Shown here one piece after another: positions 25,255 to 33,697 of a DNA stretch of 64,000 nucleotides (positions within the stretch are counted from its first letter, which is position 1; the number at the start of each line of letters is the position of its first letter). Under the pieces are notes generated by a model. The model saw only the letters and a list, made by a program, of their open reading frames with translations, was not told where the DNA came from and made no database searches. Position numbers and translations under genes: made by a program. The stretch comes from Leptolyngbya sp. FACHB-60. GTDB taxonomy: Bacteria > Cyanobacteriota > Cyanobacteriia > Phormidesmidales > Phormidesmidaceae. The stretch lies in assembly GCF_014695775.1 (NCBI RefSeq), contig NZ_JACJOX010000049.1, forward strand, positions 124,001 to 188,000. The letters run 5' to 3'.

Positions 25255-26913
25255 ATGCCTGATCCTTCTATGTCCCCGGCCCTGCCCCTGGTGGGTGCTT
25301 CACTGCTTCAGCCGATTGGAGTTAAGGCGCTCTATGGCCTGACCCTACAGGGCGACCACCTGCTGGCGGTAGACCCTGTTCGCGGCTACCTGCTGCGCCT
25401 CGACCCCAAAACCGAGCAGGTGGAAGTTCTCAATATTTCTCAGGCTGAAGCCTTTTATGGGGCGACGGGAATTGCCTGCTGGCAAGATCAGGTGTGGTTT
25501 AGCTGCGACCACACCGTCTACACCACTACCCTCAGCGCCATGCAGCCCGAGCCTTTGCTGACGCTGCCCTACCCCGCCGATGGCATAGCCGTGTGGGAAA
25601 ACACCCTCTACATTAGCTGCAAAAAGGGGGGCTGTATTTTTGTCTGCGATCGCGCCACGGGCCAGCGCATTACCCAGTTTCCGGCTCCCGGCATTGGGGT
25701 GGAAAATCTCTCGGTGTGGGGCGACTACCTGTGGGTCTGCGACCAGACCGAGCAAACGGTCTACTGCCTCGATCGCGCCACGGGCGAGCTGATAGTCAAA
25801 ATGCTCACCCCCTTCGACAACCCCACTGGGATCGCGGTGCCGCCCCACACCACCCCCGACAGCGGCACCGTTTGGGTGGCCTACGCTGACGAAGAGCCTT
25901 ACGTGCGCGAGGACCCCAACGGCGAAGAGCCCTATGTGCTAACTTTTCGCGATCGCACCCTCATCCATCCCCTCAGCTATCGCTGGTATAAAGAGGCCAA
26001 CTACTGTCGCACCACCGGCTACCTGGTCGAAATGACCTATGTCGAAGAAATCGACACCCTCGAAGACGCCCTGCCCCTAGAAAACGTTGAGTGGCGCATC
26101 GCCTTCCCGACCACTACCGATCGCCAGCGGGTTAAGTCGGTAGAGCCTGTGGGGTTGCCCTTTACCGAAGTGCAGCAGGCAGGCGATCGCATTGCCTGCT
26201 TCCGGTTTGACCGCATCGACCCCAACCAGCGCCACCTCTTTGGCTGGAAGGCGCTAGTCGAGGTCTACGGCATTAAGTATCAGCTTGCCCCCCGCCAGGT
26301 CGAGTTGGCCCCACCCCTGCCCCAGGACTATGGCCCCCGCTACCTGATCGACGACGATGAACTGTCTATGGATCGGCCCGCGATTCAGGAGGCTGCCCGC
26401 GAGAGCGTGGGCACCGAAACTAATCTGCTGCGCCAGGTGCTTAGCATTCGCAACTACGTCTACGACAAGTTGTCCTATGCGGTGACGCCGGCGATCGAAA
26501 CCCCCGAAGTCGTGCTCCAGCGGGGGCGCGGCTCCTGCGGCGAATACGTTGGTCTGCTGCTGGCCCTGATGCGTCTCAACGGCATTGCCTGCCGCACCGT
26601 GGGCCGCTACAAATGCCCCGCCCACGCCGACCAGCCCGGCATTTACCTAGAGCCCGACTTCAACCACGTGTGGATAGAGTTCTACGTGCCCGGTTTTGGC
26701 TGGGTGCCCATGGAGTCAAACCCCGACGATGTGCAGGAAGGCGGCCCCTACCCCACCCGCTTTTTTATGGGCCTGCCCTGGTGGCATGTTGAAATGGGCA
26801 AAGAGGTTTCCTTTGAGAAGCTGGTGCTACCGGCGGGTAGCCCAGACACTCGCTTGGGTGATATAGCAGTTAACCACATGCGATTTAGAATTATGGGCGA
26901 ACTTGCCCCTTAA
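25255..26913 (+). CDS. Transglutaminase-like protein with N-terminal beta-propeller-like part
   Basis: 552 residues. Residues about 15-230 show repeated strand blocks (GDHLLAVDPVRGYLLRLDP, ENTLYISCKKGGCIFVCDRA, GDYLWVCDQTEQTVYCLDRA) like NHL/SMP-30-type propeller blades. Residues about 240-360 form a linker domain. The transglutaminase core is C-terminal: RGSCGEYVG with Cys428, FNHVWIEFY with His471, and WVPMES with Glu487 where an Asp is usual. The likely activity is protein cross-linking or amide hydrolysis of unknown target. The ATG at 25255 or 25270 may be used. No signal peptide. Confidence 0.85.
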   Translation: MPDPSMSPALPLVGASLLQPIGVKALYGLTLQGDHLLAVDPVRGYLLRLDPKTEQVEVLNISQAEAFYGATGIACWQDQVWFSCDHTVYTTTLSAMQPEPLLTLPYPADGIAVWENTLYISCKKGGCIFVCDRATGQRITQFPAPGIGVENLSVWGDYLWVCDQTEQTVYCLDRATGELIVKMLTPFDNPTGIAVPPHTTPDSGTVWVAYADEEPYVREDPNGEEPYVLTFRDRTLIHPLSYRWYKEANYCRTTGYLVEMTYVEEIDTLEDALPLENVEWRIAFPTTTDRQRVKSVEPVGLPFTEVQQAGDRIACFRFDRIDPNQRHLFGWKALVEVYGIKYQLAPRQVELAPPLPQDYGPRYLIDDDELSMDRPAIQEAARESVGTETNLLRQVLSIRNYVYDKLSYAVTPAIETPEVVLQRGRGSCGEYVGLLLALMRLNGIACRTVGRYKCPAHADQPGIYLEPDFNHVWIEFYVPGFGWVPMESNPDDVQEGGPYPTRFFMGLPWWHVEMGKEVSFEKLVLPAGSPDTRLGDIAVNHMRFRIMGELAP

Positions 26914-26993
26914 GATTTTGAGCAACAACCAGGCTATAGCGATCCCACAATTATGGCTAAGATGGGCCAGGTCAGTTACTTCTCTTTAACCTC

Positions 26994-27215
26994 ATGTCCA
27001 TTTCTAAAGACGAAGCCAAGCAGCTGCTTGAGCGCATGATTTTTGACGTCACCGATCCCCAAGACTGGGTACAAGACGTGTGGGGTCTCAGCCCGCTGAT
27101 GGGCGATAGTGCCGCCAAGCTACTAGAGGCTTTCTACATTCTCATCGACTGTTGCCCAGACGAGCAACTCGACAACCTACTTAAGAGCCTTTATCGAGAT
27201 CAGCTAGAATTCTAG
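26994..27215 (+). CDS. Small acidic protein of unknown function
   Basis: 73 residues, helical and acidic: KDEAKQLLERMIFDV, then DWVQDVWGLSPLMGDSAAKL, LEAFYILIDCCPDEQLDNLL. It has the look of a conserved cyanobacterial small protein, but I cannot name it. It starts 80 bases after the transglutaminase-like gene. Its TAG stop overlaps the TAG of the convergent glycosyltransferase gene in the palindrome CTAG. Confidence 0.65.
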   Translation: MSISKDEAKQLLERMIFDVTDPQDWVQDVWGLSPLMGDSAAKLLEAFYILIDCCPDEQLDNLLKSLYRDQLEF

Positions 27216-28510
27216 CTGTTTATCTCTTTTGGCCCAAAAATGGGCTTTGAGTCAGCGCTCAACCGAGGGCGTTGAGTTGCTTTTTGTCCATATTTACTGA
27301 AATCTGAGTTGTTTCTACAAAACTTCCGAACAACATCTTCTACGTGGGCTTCCCAGCTGTTTGAATAGGTAAAAAATTGATCTCTTAAGGCTATAGCGTT
27401 TCTCTGCTTTTGCTGATAAAAATTTCTGTCTGTTGCTAGCTTGAAAATAGCATTGAAATAATCGTCTACGTTGTCAGGAGCAACTTCCACCGCTGCGTCT
27501 TTAACTATAGACAAGGCTGGACAAACAGGAGAGGTGACGATTGGTTTGCCCATGATCACGCCCTCAGCAACGACCTTGTTAAATCCTTCAACAAAATCTT
27601 TGGTTGTTGGAACCACAATAACCTGAGACATTTCATACATCTCGCGAAGTTTATCGCGATCGCAGTGCCCGTAGAGAACAAACTGTTTTTCGATGCCGGC
27701 CTCCAATGCAGCAGCTTTGAGGCCTTCTACCTGACTACCAGTACCGCAAATGTTAAAAACGCAGTTGGGTTTAATAGATATAATTTTCTTCGCGACTTCT
27801 AGAAGCAGGTAAATCCCTTTACTCGATTCCACTCTGCCAGCAAATAAAACCTGGAATGTTTCAGATTCAGTATTGCGGCTCTGGCTCTTGATATCGTCAA
27901 GAAACTCTCTTCTGTAGGCAGGAATAAACGTTCGGATGGGACGGCTGCGACCATTAGTAATCTTGACAATCTGATCTTTGATGTCTTCAGAGACGACACA
28001 GATTTCTACACAGCCGTACCGGAAGAACCAGCTATTCAACTTTTGAATAATTCTCTGTACAGTACTAGGCCGTTTATATTTAGGCCACAAGGTGCAGTGA
28101 ATTGTAGGAATAACCTTAATGCCACATAGAGGAAGAATGCCTAGCAAGAACCAAAACGTTCTATCTTCGGTAACGATTAAAATGTTAGCTTTGAAAAGAA
28201 TTGTTGAAGAAATCAGTCTTAAGCCTGACCAAATCTGACCAGCAAAGTACGCAATGCTACTTCTGGACTGATATTTTAGGGATCTAAATTCAACCCTGAA
28301 GTCATTATCCTGTATAAAGCCTTTTTTATCTCTTGACGAAATAAGCCAGGACTTTGCGTTAAATTTTTTGGCTAATTCATAAAAATGTTGAGCGTAGGTG
28401 ATCGCAAAGTGAGAAGGATCATCTTGCCCCAAAACCCAATGCATGTAAACACTCGTAGCATCTACAGGAGCTGAAGAATATACTATTTTCAACTGTTTGG
28501 CAGGGTTCAT
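27212..28510 (-). CDS. GT4-type glycosyltransferase, AT-rich
   Basis: 432 residues with the GT-B fold of family GT4. The C-terminal UDP-sugar-binding half shows VLFAGRVESSKGIYLLLEV, NICGTGSQVEGL, VLYGHCDRDKLREMYEMSQV and the acidic pair EGFNKVVAEG, followed by GKPIVTSPVCPA. The N-terminal acceptor half is divergent. It probably transfers a sugar in surface polysaccharide or glycolipid synthesis; acceptor unknown. The gene is visibly richer in A and T than its neighbours, with many AAA/ATT codons and almost no HIP1 sites, suggesting acquisition by transfer. Confidence 0.88.
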   Translation of the reverse strand: MNPAKQLKIVYSSAPVDATSVYMHWVLGQDDPSHFAITYAQHFYELAKKFNAKSWLISSRDKKGFIQDNDFRVEFRSLKYQSRSSIAYFAGQIWSGLRLISSTILFKANILIVTEDRTFWFLLGILPLCGIKVIPTIHCTLWPKYKRPSTVQRIIQKLNSWFFRYGCVEICVVSEDIKDQIVKITNGRSRPIRTFIPAYRREFLDDIKSQSRNTESETFQVLFAGRVESSKGIYLLLEVAKKIISIKPNCVFNICGTGSQVEGLKAAALEAGIEKQFVLYGHCDRDKLREMYEMSQVIVVPTTKDFVEGFNKVVAEGVIMGKPIVTSPVCPALSIVKDAAVEVAPDNVDDYFNAIFKLATDRNFYQQKQRNAIALRDQFFTYSNSWEAHVEDVVRKFCRNNSDFSKYGQKATQRPRLSADSKPIFGPKEINS

Positions 28511-29293
28511 AGGGGCGACGGAGCGCAGTTTTTATGGATGCTTTTGTACTAATCGCTGCTCAGTATTTTGTATGTCATTTAATTGACATCGAGAGCTACT
28601 CTAGTCGCTTACGATTAGCGATATTGGTATGCTGACCTTTTCTAGAGCTTTGCTTATCTATCTGAGTTTCTATTAATAGGACGAGCGCCAAACTACATTT
28701 AGTTTGGAATCATTGTCAGTCAAACTCAATATTATATAAATCCACTAAGCGAACCCTATGCCTTTGGATAGGCTTTAGTGTCTGGATTTGATGTGGCTAT
28801 TCCTGATTTTGTTAAGCTCAGATAAAGATAGTAGTTCTAGCTGGCGATCTGAGCCAGAGTGTTCTAGTTCTGGGTTTTTCCAAAGTGGTGCACTGCAACA
28901 CTCTGGAAAGTCTTTGATGGTTGACGTCAGAAGGCGGCCTTTAAACTTCTGTCGTCGTGGCTTAGCTAAGGAACAACCATCAGTTTCAGCGTTTCCCCAA
29001 AAAACGGTTGGACTCTTCGTATTCAACACATACTCTCAATAGGTTAGGGCAAATACTATTTGCCCTAACCTATTGAAATTAGCAACGTGAATTTGGTTTT
29101 AGCCCATCACATAATTCGCTTCCAGGATTCAACCCAGTATGCACGTCTACACCAAAATCAAGGTTTTTAGGCGTCATACTAATCAGCTCGGAGTAACACC
29201 GAATCCATAACTCCGATTCCAGATCGGTCAAACTGTGGGGGCGCTAAGAGGTGTCTTAGGCGAACCGCCCAGCCTATCCATATCTTCTTGCGC
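28511..29293. other. AT-rich intergenic region with inverted repeats
   Basis: Nearly 800 bases between the glycosyltransferase and leucyl aminopeptidase genes. Contains CCAAACT/AGTTTGG as a hairpin near 28690-28710 and the 19-bp palindrome at 29036-29076. Opposed 84-residue frames at 28775-29029 (minus) and 28788-29042 (plus) cover the same DNA; neither has recognisable features and I do not call them. Confidence 0.5.
29036..29076. repeat. Perfect 19-bp palindrome with 3-base loop
   Basis: TCAATAGGTTAGGGCAAAT (29036-29054), loop ACT, then the exact complement (29058-29076). It would form a very stable hairpin on either strand. There is no T-run of terminator type, though A/T bases flank it. 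It sits at the end of the AT-rich island. Confidence 0.9.
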
Positions 29294-30670
29294 TCACTGC
29301 GGTGCTGAGCTGTCAGGCTGACCCTGCGCCACCGTCTGCCGAATTAATTCAAACACCGCCCGCATACCCATCGCCTCGCCGCCTTCGGGCCGACCTGGCA
29401 GGCTGCGCACATTCCATGCCATCAGATCGAGGTGTATCCAGGGAATCTCAGGCCGGGTAAACTCCTGCAAAAATAGAGCAGCGGTAATTGACCCGCCAAA
29501 AGAGCTATTCGAGATATTGGAGAGGTCGGCTACGGAACTGTCGATCATGCTGCGGTAGGGTTGGTGCAGGGGCAGTTGCCAGAGGGGGTCATCGACGGCT
29601 AGACCACAGGTCAGCAGCGTGTTGGCCAGCTCGGGTTGGTTGCTAAAGCAGGCAGGTAGCTCGGTGCCCAGAGCAATGCGAGCCGCCCCAGTGAGGGTGG
29701 CAAAATCGACTACCAGCTGGGGGGTGGATTCTTCGCAGACCGCTTCCCAAAGGGCATCGGCCAGCACCAGGCGGCCCTCAGCGTCGGTGTTGCCAACTTC
29801 CACTGTCAGCCCCCGACGGGAGGACACCACATCTAGCGGGTGCAGGGCATTGCCAGCAATGCTGTTTTCGACCGCTGGAATGAGCACCCGCAGGCGCACG
29901 GGTAGCTGAAGACCCATGATCATCTCGGCGAGACCGAGGGCGTTGGCAGCACCGCCCATGTCTTTTTTCATCAGCTTCATGCCAGTGGCGGGTTTGATAT
30001 CGAGGCCGCCCGTGTCAAAGCAGACGCCTTTGCCCACTAGGGTGACTTTGGGGGCATCGGGGTCACCCCAGGTGATGTCGAGCAGGCGGGGAGCCTGGGT
30101 GTAGGCGCGCCCCACAGCGTGAATCATGGGATAGTTTTGCTCAATCAGCTCATCACCGACCAGGGTGGTGAGGCTGGCAACGTGGCGATCGCACAATTTT
30201 TGCGCCGCCGCCTGAAGCTGCTCTGGCCCCATATCGCCTGCGGGGGTAGTAACCAGATCGCGCACTAGGGTCGTGGCCGCTACGGCGGTGGTGACATAAT
30301 CGGTGTCAGCCCCAGCCGGGGGCACAAGCTCAGCCGCTGGGGGGGGAGACTGACGTTTGTAAGATGCAAAGCTGTAGCAGCCCAGGCACCAGCCCAGCCA
30401 GAGCTTAGTGGCCGTGGCGGCTGGCCACTCGTCGGCCAGGGCGTAGGTGTGAGGGGGCAGGGTTTTGGCTAGGTTGCCCAGAGTCCAGGTGTCGACCGGA
30501 TCGGGTTTGCCCACCAGAACTTTAGCCAGGGTGCCTTCGGGGCCGGGCACCAGGCAGACGGTACTAGAGTCGGCCTTAAACCCAGTGGCTTGGGCCCAGG
30601 CTTGGCTGTCGGCGTGGTCTTTGGCGAGGTCGGTCTGATTTACCAGGTAGATGGGAATCGGCGTTGACAA
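29294..30670 (-). CDS. M17 family leucyl aminopeptidase
   Basis: 458 residues. The C-terminal catalytic domain has the metal and catalytic motifs of M17: VGKGVCFDTGGLDIKP, MKLMKKDMGGAA and VGNTDAEGRLVLADAL. It removes N-terminal residues from peptides in the cytosol using two divalent metals. The N-terminal domain is short and divergent, which places it with the bacterial PepB-like or generic leucyl aminopeptidase group, not classical PepA. It lies downstream of a second peptidase gene (M20) on the same strand, with 127 bases between them. Confidence 0.93.
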   Translation of the reverse strand: MSTPIPIYLVNQTDLAKDHADSQAWAQATGFKADSSTVCLVPGPEGTLAKVLVGKPDPVDTWTLGNLAKTLPPHTYALADEWPAATATKLWLGWCLGCYSFASYKRQSPPPAAELVPPAGADTDYVTTAVAATTLVRDLVTTPAGDMGPEQLQAAAQKLCDRHVASLTTLVGDELIEQNYPMIHAVGRAYTQAPRLLDITWGDPDAPKVTLVGKGVCFDTGGLDIKPATGMKLMKKDMGGAANALGLAEMIMGLQLPVRLRVLIPAVENSIAGNALHPLDVVSSRRGLTVEVGNTDAEGRLVLADALWEAVCEESTPQLVVDFATLTGAARIALGTELPACFSNQPELANTLLTCGLAVDDPLWQLPLHQPYRSMIDSSVADLSNISNSSFGGSITAALFLQEFTRPEIPWIHLDLMAWNVRSLPGRPEGGEAMGMRAVFELIRQTVAQGQPDSSAPQ

Positions 30671-30796
30671 CGTTCATCCTCCAGGGGTGCACCCAAATCA
30701 ATCAGTCTATCGAAGTTTTGTCCTTGGGGTAAGGCCCAGCTTGCGCGGGCCTGGGGTTGGGCTATCGCCAGTGGTGAGTGAGCCTAAACCGGGTTT

Positions 30797-31993
30797 CTAA
30801 TTAGCAAGAACCTGGGGCGGTAGCTGCCAGTAGCGATAGCTAGCGTAGGCCATAGTGAGCACGCCAGCGGCGATCGCCGACTCATCCACTTCAAACTTGG
30901 GATGGTGAAGCGGATAGTTGATGGCGCGATCGGTAAAGCCCACCCCCAGGCGAAACATCGTGCCTGGGGCGTGCTCCAAATACAGCGAAAAGTCTTCAGC
31001 CCCTAGGGATGGCTCGTGGATTATTTGCAGATACTCGCTGCCCAAAGCCTCGCTGACACAGCGCGCGGTGAGTTCGGTCAGGGTGGGGTCATTGAGCACC
31101 GAGGGCACTCCCCGGCGATAGTTGATCTCGTACTTGGCTCCGTAGGGTTGGCACACACCGGCTACGATCCCCTCAATCCACTGAGGTAGGTGGTTGCGGG
31201 TGTCGGGATGAAGCGATCGCACCGTGCCCAGCAGCTTCACCGTGTCGGCAATTACGTTGGGCGCGCGCCCGCCCTGAATCTGCCCAATCGTCAGCACAAT
31301 TGGGTGCAGTGGGTTTTGGGTGCGGCTGATGGCTTGCTGTAGGGTCGTAATCACCTGCGACGCGATCCAGATAGCATCGATCGCCTCGTGGGGCCGCGCC
31401 CCGTGGCCCGACTCCCCCACAATAATAATTTCCAGATCATCGGCAGCGGCGGTGAGCGCCCCATAACGAATGCCCACGGTTCGCGCTGGCACCGTAGGGT
31501 AGGCGTGCAGCCCTAAAATAGCTGCGACCCCGGCCATGACCCCGTCCTCAATCATCCAGCGGGCACCCTGGGCGGTTTCTTCAGCGGGCTGAAACAAAAA
31601 TCGCGTGGTGCCCGGCAGCGGCAGGCCCAACTGAGCCAGCACCATAGCTGTACCCAAGCCCACTGTTGTATGGACATCGTGGCCGCAGGCATGCATAATG
31701 CCCGACTGATTTGAAACAAAGGGCAAATCGACCCGCTCAGCAATGGGCAGGGCATCCATATCGGCCCGAATTGCCAAAATTCTAGAGTCACCATCGCCTG
31801 GCAGCTCAGCCACGACTCCCGTTTTGCCGACCAGCTCCTGCACCCGCAGTCCGCAGGATGAAAGCACCCCGGCTACATAGGCTGCGGTTTTGTACTCCTG
31901 GCCGCTGAGCTCTGGGTGGCTATGCAGGTGGCGGCGAATTTCAATCAGGCGAGGTGAAATCGCCTCAACAATCGATTTAATCTGGCTCAGCAT
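30797..31993 (-). CDS. M20 family amidohydrolase (N-acyl-amino-acid or hippurate hydrolase type)
   Basis: 398 residues. RRHLHSHPELSGQE at the N-terminus, HACGHDVHTTVGLG, QPAEETAQGARWM and ILGLHAYP are the metal-site motifs of the M20D (IAA-amino-acid/hippurate hydrolase) subfamily. A dimerisation domain lies in the middle (GHGARPHEAIDAI). It hydrolyses N-acyl or N-aminoacyl amide bonds; the substrate cannot be set from sequence. No signal peptide. It may share a transcript with the M17 peptidase gene. Confidence 0.93.
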   Translation of the reverse strand: MLSQIKSIVEAISPRLIEIRRHLHSHPELSGQEYKTAAYVAGVLSSCGLRVQELVGKTGVVAELPGDGDSRILAIRADMDALPIAERVDLPFVSNQSGIMHACGHDVHTTVGLGTAMVLAQLGLPLPGTTRFLFQPAEETAQGARWMIEDGVMAGVAAILGLHAYPTVPARTVGIRYGALTAAADDLEIIIVGESGHGARPHEAIDAIWIASQVITTLQQAISRTQNPLHPIVLTIGQIQGGRAPNVIADTVKLLGTVRSLHPDTRNHLPQWIEGIVAGVCQPYGAKYEINYRRGVPSVLNDPTLTELTARCVSEALGSEYLQIIHEPSLGAEDFSLYLEHAPGTMFRLGVGFTDRAINYPLHHPKFEVDESAIAAGVLTMAYASYRYWQLPPQVLAN

Positions 31994-32118
31994 GGGTTAG
32001 CACTGTCGGTAATGGCAACGTTTAGCCTAAAACAGGCCAGCCTTGATGTAACACACCGTACCAACCCGCTAGCCAAATTGCCCCCTGACAGCCAATATAG
32101 CCCTGCGCGAGCCAAGTT

Positions 32119-33441
32119 CTACTTGACGGGAGGAACAAACGTGCCATCAGGTTGGACGGTTCCACCCCCGCCGTTGCCAACGCCGTTGCCGTTGCCGTTT
32201 CCACCCGCGTTGTTGTTGCCGGGGTCGCCACCGACCCCGACACCCACGCCATTATTGCCGCCCGGGCCGGCACCATTGTTACCCCCGCCGTTGCCAACGC
32301 CGTTGCCGTTGCCGTTTCCACCCGCGTTGTTGTTGCCGGGGTCGCCACCGACCCCGACACCCACGCCATTATTGCCGCCACCAGGATTAGTTCCAGGAGC
32401 AGCACCCCCGGTCGTGGGAATTGGGGCAGGCGATACTGGTGTCGCCCCTGGACTGTTTCCTCCACTAGGGTTGGGGACACTACCGTTACCTAACCCAGGG
32501 AATGGAGAAGGGGTGGCGGTTAAGATCGAATTGCCAGGGGTGAGGCTATTGCTGAGGGTTGAAAGCGGAGAAACCCCAGCCTCAGATGGGGACAGTAGCC
32601 AATTTTGGTCGCTGGCGACTTGGCCAGTGCTATCTACACTGATAAAGGCTGGGTTCAGAGTGATGCTTTCCGAGAAAGGCTCCTGCTCTGTCAGCGCTTC
32701 TAGAGTTTCCTGGCGCACGGCCTCCAGAGCAGGCCCTAAGGGCGACTCAGCGTTGGGGTTGTCAAGCTCTAGGCCCTCAACTAAGGGGCTGGTCTGATAA
32801 AACGTGGGCAGATCAAACTCAACCACCTGTACCTGATTGTTTTGGATCAGGGCCATTTGGCCCCCGTAGAGGGAATATTCGGTGGAGCCGCAGTCGGCTA
32901 CGTCTTCGCCACAGCTGCTGGCGGTAATGGTCATAGGCCCGGCAGGGTTGTTGGTGAGAGCCATCACCAGGGTCAGGTCGCTTTCTGGCACGTAGCGCAC
33001 AACCACGGCTGAACCCTGAATGCCGGTAACAGCGCTGGGGGTTTGAATATTGGTGCGGCCCCGCCCCGGCGGAATCAGCAGCAGCACAGTGCCGTTGGTG
33101 AGCCGAAAGTTGCGGGTGTTAGGCACAAACCGAAAGGTAGCTCGCTCGCCGACCCGTGCCAGTGAACCATCGTTGAAGCGCAAGTCAGCCTGGGAGGAGG
33201 CAGCGGTACGCAGGGCATCCCCAACGGCCAGGAAGTCTGACATTCTTGCCGCCCGAGCCTGCCGCCCCCGAGGAATAAATTCAACTCGATTGCGCAAGGC
33301 TTCGACTTCAGCTCGGTTGAGCGTCACACTGGCCTGAGCTGGCAAACCTGCCAGCACTATCGCTACCAGGGAGGCTAACCCAGTGATTTGAGTGGCTAAA
33401 TGTCGGTGGCTCCGACGATAAAATTTGCCGACGTTCAGCAT
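32119..33441 (-). CDS. FecR domain protein with repetitive Gly/Asn-rich C-terminus
   Basis: 440 residues from the ATG at 33441. A hydrophobic N-terminal segment (ITGLASLVAIVLAGLPAQA) serves as signal peptide. The FecR-like domain occupies about residues 40-200: LAVGDALRTAASSQADLRFN, GSLARVGERATFRFVP, FRLTNGTVLLLIPPGRG, GIQGSAVVVRY. The rest is Ser/Pro-rich, then about 90 residues of Gly/Asn repeats (GVGVGVGGDPGNNNAGGNGN twice). Cyanobacterial FecR-domain proteins are not usually linked to iron-citrate signalling; a periplasmic or wall-associated role is likely. Confidence 0.87.
   Translation of the reverse strand: MLNVGKFYRRSHRHLATQITGLASLVAIVLAGLPAQASVTLNRAEVEALRNRVEFIPRGRQARAARMSDFLAVGDALRTAASSQADLRFNDGSLARVGERATFRFVPNTRNFRLTNGTVLLLIPPGRGRTNIQTPSAVTGIQGSAVVVRYVPESDLTLVMALTNNPAGPMTITASSCGEDVADCGSTEYSLYGGQMALIQNNQVQVVEFDLPTFYQTSPLVEGLELDNPNAESPLGPALEAVRQETLEALTEQEPFSESITLNPAFISVDSTGQVASDQNWLLSPSEAGVSPLSTLSNSLTPGNSILTATPSPFPGLGNGSVPNPSGGNSPGATPVSPAPIPTTGGAAPGTNPGGGNNGVGVGVGGDPGNNNAGGNGNGNGVGNGGGNNGAGPGGNNGVGVGVGGDPGNNNAGGNGNGNGVGNGGGGTVQPDGTFVPPVK
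32164..32379. repeat. 117-bp tandem repeat, two copies, inside the FecR gene
   Basis: A 99-base block at 32164-32262 recurs without a difference at 32281-32379, a period of 117 bases (39 codons). It encodes the Gly/Asn-rich repeats. Within it, shorter GGCAAC-type hexamers also repeat, so slippage is likely. Confidence 0.95.
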
Positions 33442-33697
33442 GGCATAACCGCAGTAACAGCTTCTTTGGGTCTGAATGCTCTGAGCCAGGCACCAACGCA
33501 CTGGGAGGAGCGCTATCGACAACGCTAGGAATACGACCAATTCAACTAACGATAAATCGGGATTCTACGTATTTCTACTAACACCACGTACTTCTACTGG
33601 TCTTGTGATAACAGATCCGTAAGAAAGCCATAAAGTGCCTGGCTGATATTTTACTTCATCTTCACATACACATTATTTGGTAATTGTACAAAATGCT

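Noticed and set aside
28775..29042. Opposed 84-residue frames on both strands
   Set aside because: They cover the same DNA, neither has motifs or a ribosome binding site; the strand cannot be decided.
29036..29076. Palindrome read as an insertion-sequence end
   Set aside because: No transposase, no second end and no target duplication seen; kept only as a repeat.
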